A stretch of 24,018 bases of DNA. Origin: an uncultured Flavobacteriales bacterium. GTDB lineage: Bacteria > Bacteroidota > Bacteroidia > Flavobacteriales_D > Crocinitomicaceae. The DNA is taken from contig CALEIK010000036.1 of NCBI GenBank assembly GCA_937876195.1, positions 1 through 24,018 on the forward strand, given 5' to 3'. Under the pieces are notes generated by a model. It was not told the origin of the DNA, made no database searches, and worked only from the letters and a program-made list of their open reading frames with translations. How positions within the stretch are numbered: position 1 is the stretch's first letter; each line of letters begins with the position of its first letter. Below are positions 22,058 through 24,018 of this stretch, one piece after another. The translations under genes and the position numbers were made by a program.

Positions 22058-23875
22058 ATGAAAATCATTGTTCTTCTTTTGTCATTATTAATTGGCTCTT
22101 CTAATCTGTGGGCTTGTTCATTCGATGGTAACCAAACACTGGCAGGTGCGCTTGCTCCAGCTGCTGGCTATCAAACACAGGGTGGAGTAGCAAGCGGTAA
22201 TTATTTTTCTGTGAATGTCGCTTGCGGGAACACGTACAATTTTAATTTTTGCAACAACGGCGGATCCGCAGGCTGGGATACACAGATCACTATTTTAGCA
22301 ACAGATGGGACGACTGAATTGGCTTATAATGATGATGCATGCGGTTTACAATCTGACGTCACGTGGTATTCAAATTTCACAGGAACGATTTACGTGCTGA
22401 TTTCACAATACTCATGCAATAATACAGGAGGTTCAACAGGAGCAACGCTGGCATACAATATGACAGTCGGTACTACAGACCCTTCGTTCAATCTTTCTCC
22501 ATCTTGTGGAGGCGGGGTAGCAACAGTGACAGGAACATCTGGTGGGACTTTTGCATTTAATCCTGCACCAGGCGATGGGGCTCAAATAAATTCTACAACA
22601 GGTACTGTTTCTAATGGTACAGCTGGAACGACTTATTTTGTTGAATATACAGTTTGTTCAAATTCAAGCATTGAATCCGTTTTGGTTGTCGATGAGGACT
22701 GTTTTACGTTGAACGGAAATGCTCAGTACATAGATGTTGGTGGGGAAGATTGTATTCAGCTAACACAAGAAATTAACAACCAAACCGGGTGTGCCTGGAG
22801 TGGAAGTCAAATTGATTTTGCAACCAGCTTCTCCCTTACCTTGGATTATTATTTTGGAAACAATGTAAATGGTGCCGATGGTAATACATTCACGTTTCAA
22901 CCTTCGAGCTCAACGGCTTGCGGAGAGGCTGGGGGACAGCTAGGTGCAGGTGGAATAGCCAATGCTCTGGTTGTTGAATTTGACACGTATGACAATGACA
23001 ATCCTGCTCATATTATTGATATTGCCTGTGATCATGTCTCAGTGGAAATTGACGGGGATATGTTGAATGCCGCGCCCTATTGTGGACCTATATGCGCTAA
23101 GCCAGGAGGAGGAAATATAGATGATGGAGGTGTCTATGAAGTTGAAATTGCGTGGAATGCAGGTACTCAACAGCTCGAAGTGTACTTTGACGGTGCTCTC
23201 AGGCTTTCTTGTTCAGGTGATTTTGTCAATACGATTTTTGGTGGTCAGAACATGGTTTATTGGGGGGCCACTTCAGCAACGGGCGGATTGAATAATCAGC
23301 AGTATTTCTGTCCAAGTACAGTTATAGTGCTACCAACAGAAATCATGTCATTTACGACAGGTTGTGAAGGAGAAACTGAAGTTTTTGAATGGGTCACTGG
23401 GTCTGAAAGTAGAGTAGATTATTATCAATTGGAATATACCTATGACGGGTTTGTTTTCTATCCGTTGGATAAGGTACAGGCCGTAGGAAATTCTACAGGA
23501 TTACTTGAATATAGTCTAACACTTACCAATGAAGATGCAAAACAGCGCTATTATCGCCTCAAAACAGTAGATGAGAATGGAAACTTTGAACACTCAGATA
23601 TTATAAGTGGAAAGAGATGTGCTTATACAACAGAGTTAATTTCGGAATTGAAACATAAGAACAATGAGTTATTAATTTCCACCAACCAAGATGTACAATT
23701 AACGCTTGTTAATCAATTGGGACAGATTATTTTTGAGGATTTAGACTACAAATCCCAATTTGGAGTTTCTACACTTACTACTTTTCCTCAAGGATTGTAT
23801 TTTGTGATTGCAACAACAAAAAATGGAATGCAGGAATCAAAGAAAATGATATTGTCTAATAGTAGTTTTAAGTAA
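22058..23875 (+). CDS. T9SS-secreted L-type lectin-like protein
   Basis: A 605-residue exported protein. Residues 1-19 form a signal peptide ending NLWA. Residues 20-138 form a Cys-containing beta domain (WDTQITIL, GTIYVLISQYS). Residues 141-210 form a module beginning DPSFN that also occurs in the left-hand adhesin. Residues 217-418 resemble a legume (L-type) lectin: SFSLTLDYYFG, NGADGNTFTFQ (271-281), VEFDTYDN (306-313), CDHVSVEIDGD (324-334) and VYFDGALRL. A beta domain follows (about 425-520; YYQLEYTYDG, RYYRLKTVDENG). The end (about 535-605) is a type A T9SS sorting domain with LVNQLGQIIF and FPQGLYFVIAT. The likely role is carbohydrate binding at the cell surface or outside. It is a single-gene unit with an operator-like promoter and a strong terminator. 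Confidence 0.88.
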   Translation: MKIIVLLLSLLIGSSNLWACSFDGNQTLAGALAPAAGYQTQGGVASGNYFSVNVACGNTYNFNFCNNGGSAGWDTQITILATDGTTELAYNDDACGLQSDVTWYSNFTGTIYVLISQYSCNNTGGSTGATLAYNMTVGTTDPSFNLSPSCGGGVATVTGTSGGTFAFNPAPGDGAQINSTTGTVSNGTAGTTYFVEYTVCSNSSIESVLVVDEDCFTLNGNAQYIDVGGEDCIQLTQEINNQTGCAWSGSQIDFATSFSLTLDYYFGNNVNGADGNTFTFQPSSSTACGEAGGQLGAGGIANALVVEFDTYDNDNPAHIIDIACDHVSVEIDGDMLNAAPYCGPICAKPGGGNIDDGGVYEVEIAWNAGTQQLEVYFDGALRLSCSGDFVNTIFGGQNMVYWGATSATGGLNNQQYFCPSTVIVLPTEIMSFTTGCEGETEVFEWVTGSESRVDYYQLEYTYDGFVFYPLDKVQAVGNSTGLLEYSLTLTNEDAKQRYYRLKTVDENGNFEHSDIISGKRCAYTTELISELKHKNNELLISTNQDVQLTLVNQLGQIIFEDLDYKSQFGVSTLTTFPQGLYFVIATTKNGMQESKKMILSNSSFK

Positions 23876-23883
23876 TACAGCAA

Positions 23884-23921
23884 AAAGGGAGGCGTCACCA
23901 TTGACGCCTCCCTTTCGTTTT
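23884..23921. terminator. Strong, probably bidirectional intrinsic terminator
   Basis: A perfect 14-base-pair stem, AAAGGGAGGCGTCA with TGACGCCTCCCTTT, surrounds the 4-base loop CCAT. It is followed by TTTCGTTTT on the plus strand and preceded by an A-run that would serve the minus strand. It lies 8 bases after the lectin-like gene stop and 18 bases beyond the stop of the minus-strand gene that enters from the right, so it can serve both. Confidence 0.93.
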
Positions 23922-23938
23922 AAACGGTTATCTAATTC

Positions 23939-24018
23939 TTATTTGATAATATTGACGTGTCCAGTGAACATTCTTCGTTCATCCGATGCGTTTGTTTTTA
24001 CTTCAATCTTCCAAGTAT
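23939..24018 (-). CDS. C-terminus of a secreted gliding-type (CHU_C-like) protein, partial
   Basis: On the minus strand the frame reads 25 codons from the right edge to TAA at 23941-23939. The residues begin TWKIEVKT and end MFTGHVNIIK. A short (T/V)WKI strand, a polar turn and a final GHV-x-(I/L)-I-(K/R) strand are typical of the end of the gliding-motility-associated C-terminal (CHU_C) domain that targets proteins to the T9SS. The gene converges with the lectin-like gene on a shared terminator. With only 25 codons visible the call rests on the ending pattern and the stop position. Confidence 0.6.
   Translation of the reverse strand, partial: TWKIEVKTNASDERRMFTGHVNIIK

Overview
The window looks like chromosomal DNA of a Bacteroidota bacterium, most likely class Flavobacteriia. 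Three things point there: secreted proteins with type IX secretion (T9SS) and gliding-type C-terminal domains, AT-rich genes with little sign of Shine-Dalgarno sites, and TAnnTTTG-type -7 promoter boxes. No rRNA, tRNA, CRISPR array, insertion sequence or phage gene was seen.

Layout. (1) 1-3289, minus strand: the N-terminal 950 residues of a large secreted, multidomain adhesin-like protein (it runs off the left edge), preceded by a small exported coiled-coil protein. (2) 3422-7988, plus strand: a tight six-gene operon of KASIII-like synthase, acyl carrier protein, second KASIII, SDR ketoreductase, polyprenyl-phosphate-type family 2 glycosyltransferase and GNAT acyltransferase. (3) 7992-10287, minus strand: FkbM methyltransferase, TylF-like O-methyltransferase and an unrecognised protein. 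(4) 10415-14444, plus strand: SAM methyltransferase, RfbF-like glucose-1-phosphate cytidylyltransferase, RfbG-like CDP-glucose 4,6-dehydratase, a glycosyltransferase-like protein and an aspartyl/asparaginyl hydroxylase-family oxygenase. (5) 14448-15875: two more oxygenases of the same family, head to head. (6) 15881-20454, minus strand: two sulfotransferases downstream of an 811-residue GT-C/TPR membrane protein. (7) 20578-21714: a WecE/RffA-like sugar aminotransferase. (8) 21715-24018: an intergenic region with three copies of a palindromic operator-like site, a T9SS-exported lectin-like protein, a strong terminator, and the last 25 codons of another secreted gliding-type protein.

How the parts may fit (inference). 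Genes from 3422 to 21714 look like one glycoconjugate modification locus. RfbF and RfbG homologues would make CDP-4-keto-6-deoxyglucose, and the aminotransferase could install a 4-amino group. The KASIII/ACP/KASIII/ketoreductase set could build a short hydroxylated acyl chain that the GNAT enzyme places on that amine. The family 2 glycosyltransferase could load the sugar on a polyprenyl phosphate, and the GT-C/TPR protein could pass it to an acceptor outside the inner membrane. Methyltransferases, three Fe/2-oxoglutarate oxygenases and two sulfotransferases would decorate the product. No Wzx flippase, Wzy polymerase or dedicated regulator is in view, so the acceptor (protein, lipid or polysaccharide) is not determined by this sequence. 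The cell-surface proteins on both sides are possible acceptors, but this is only a guess from position.
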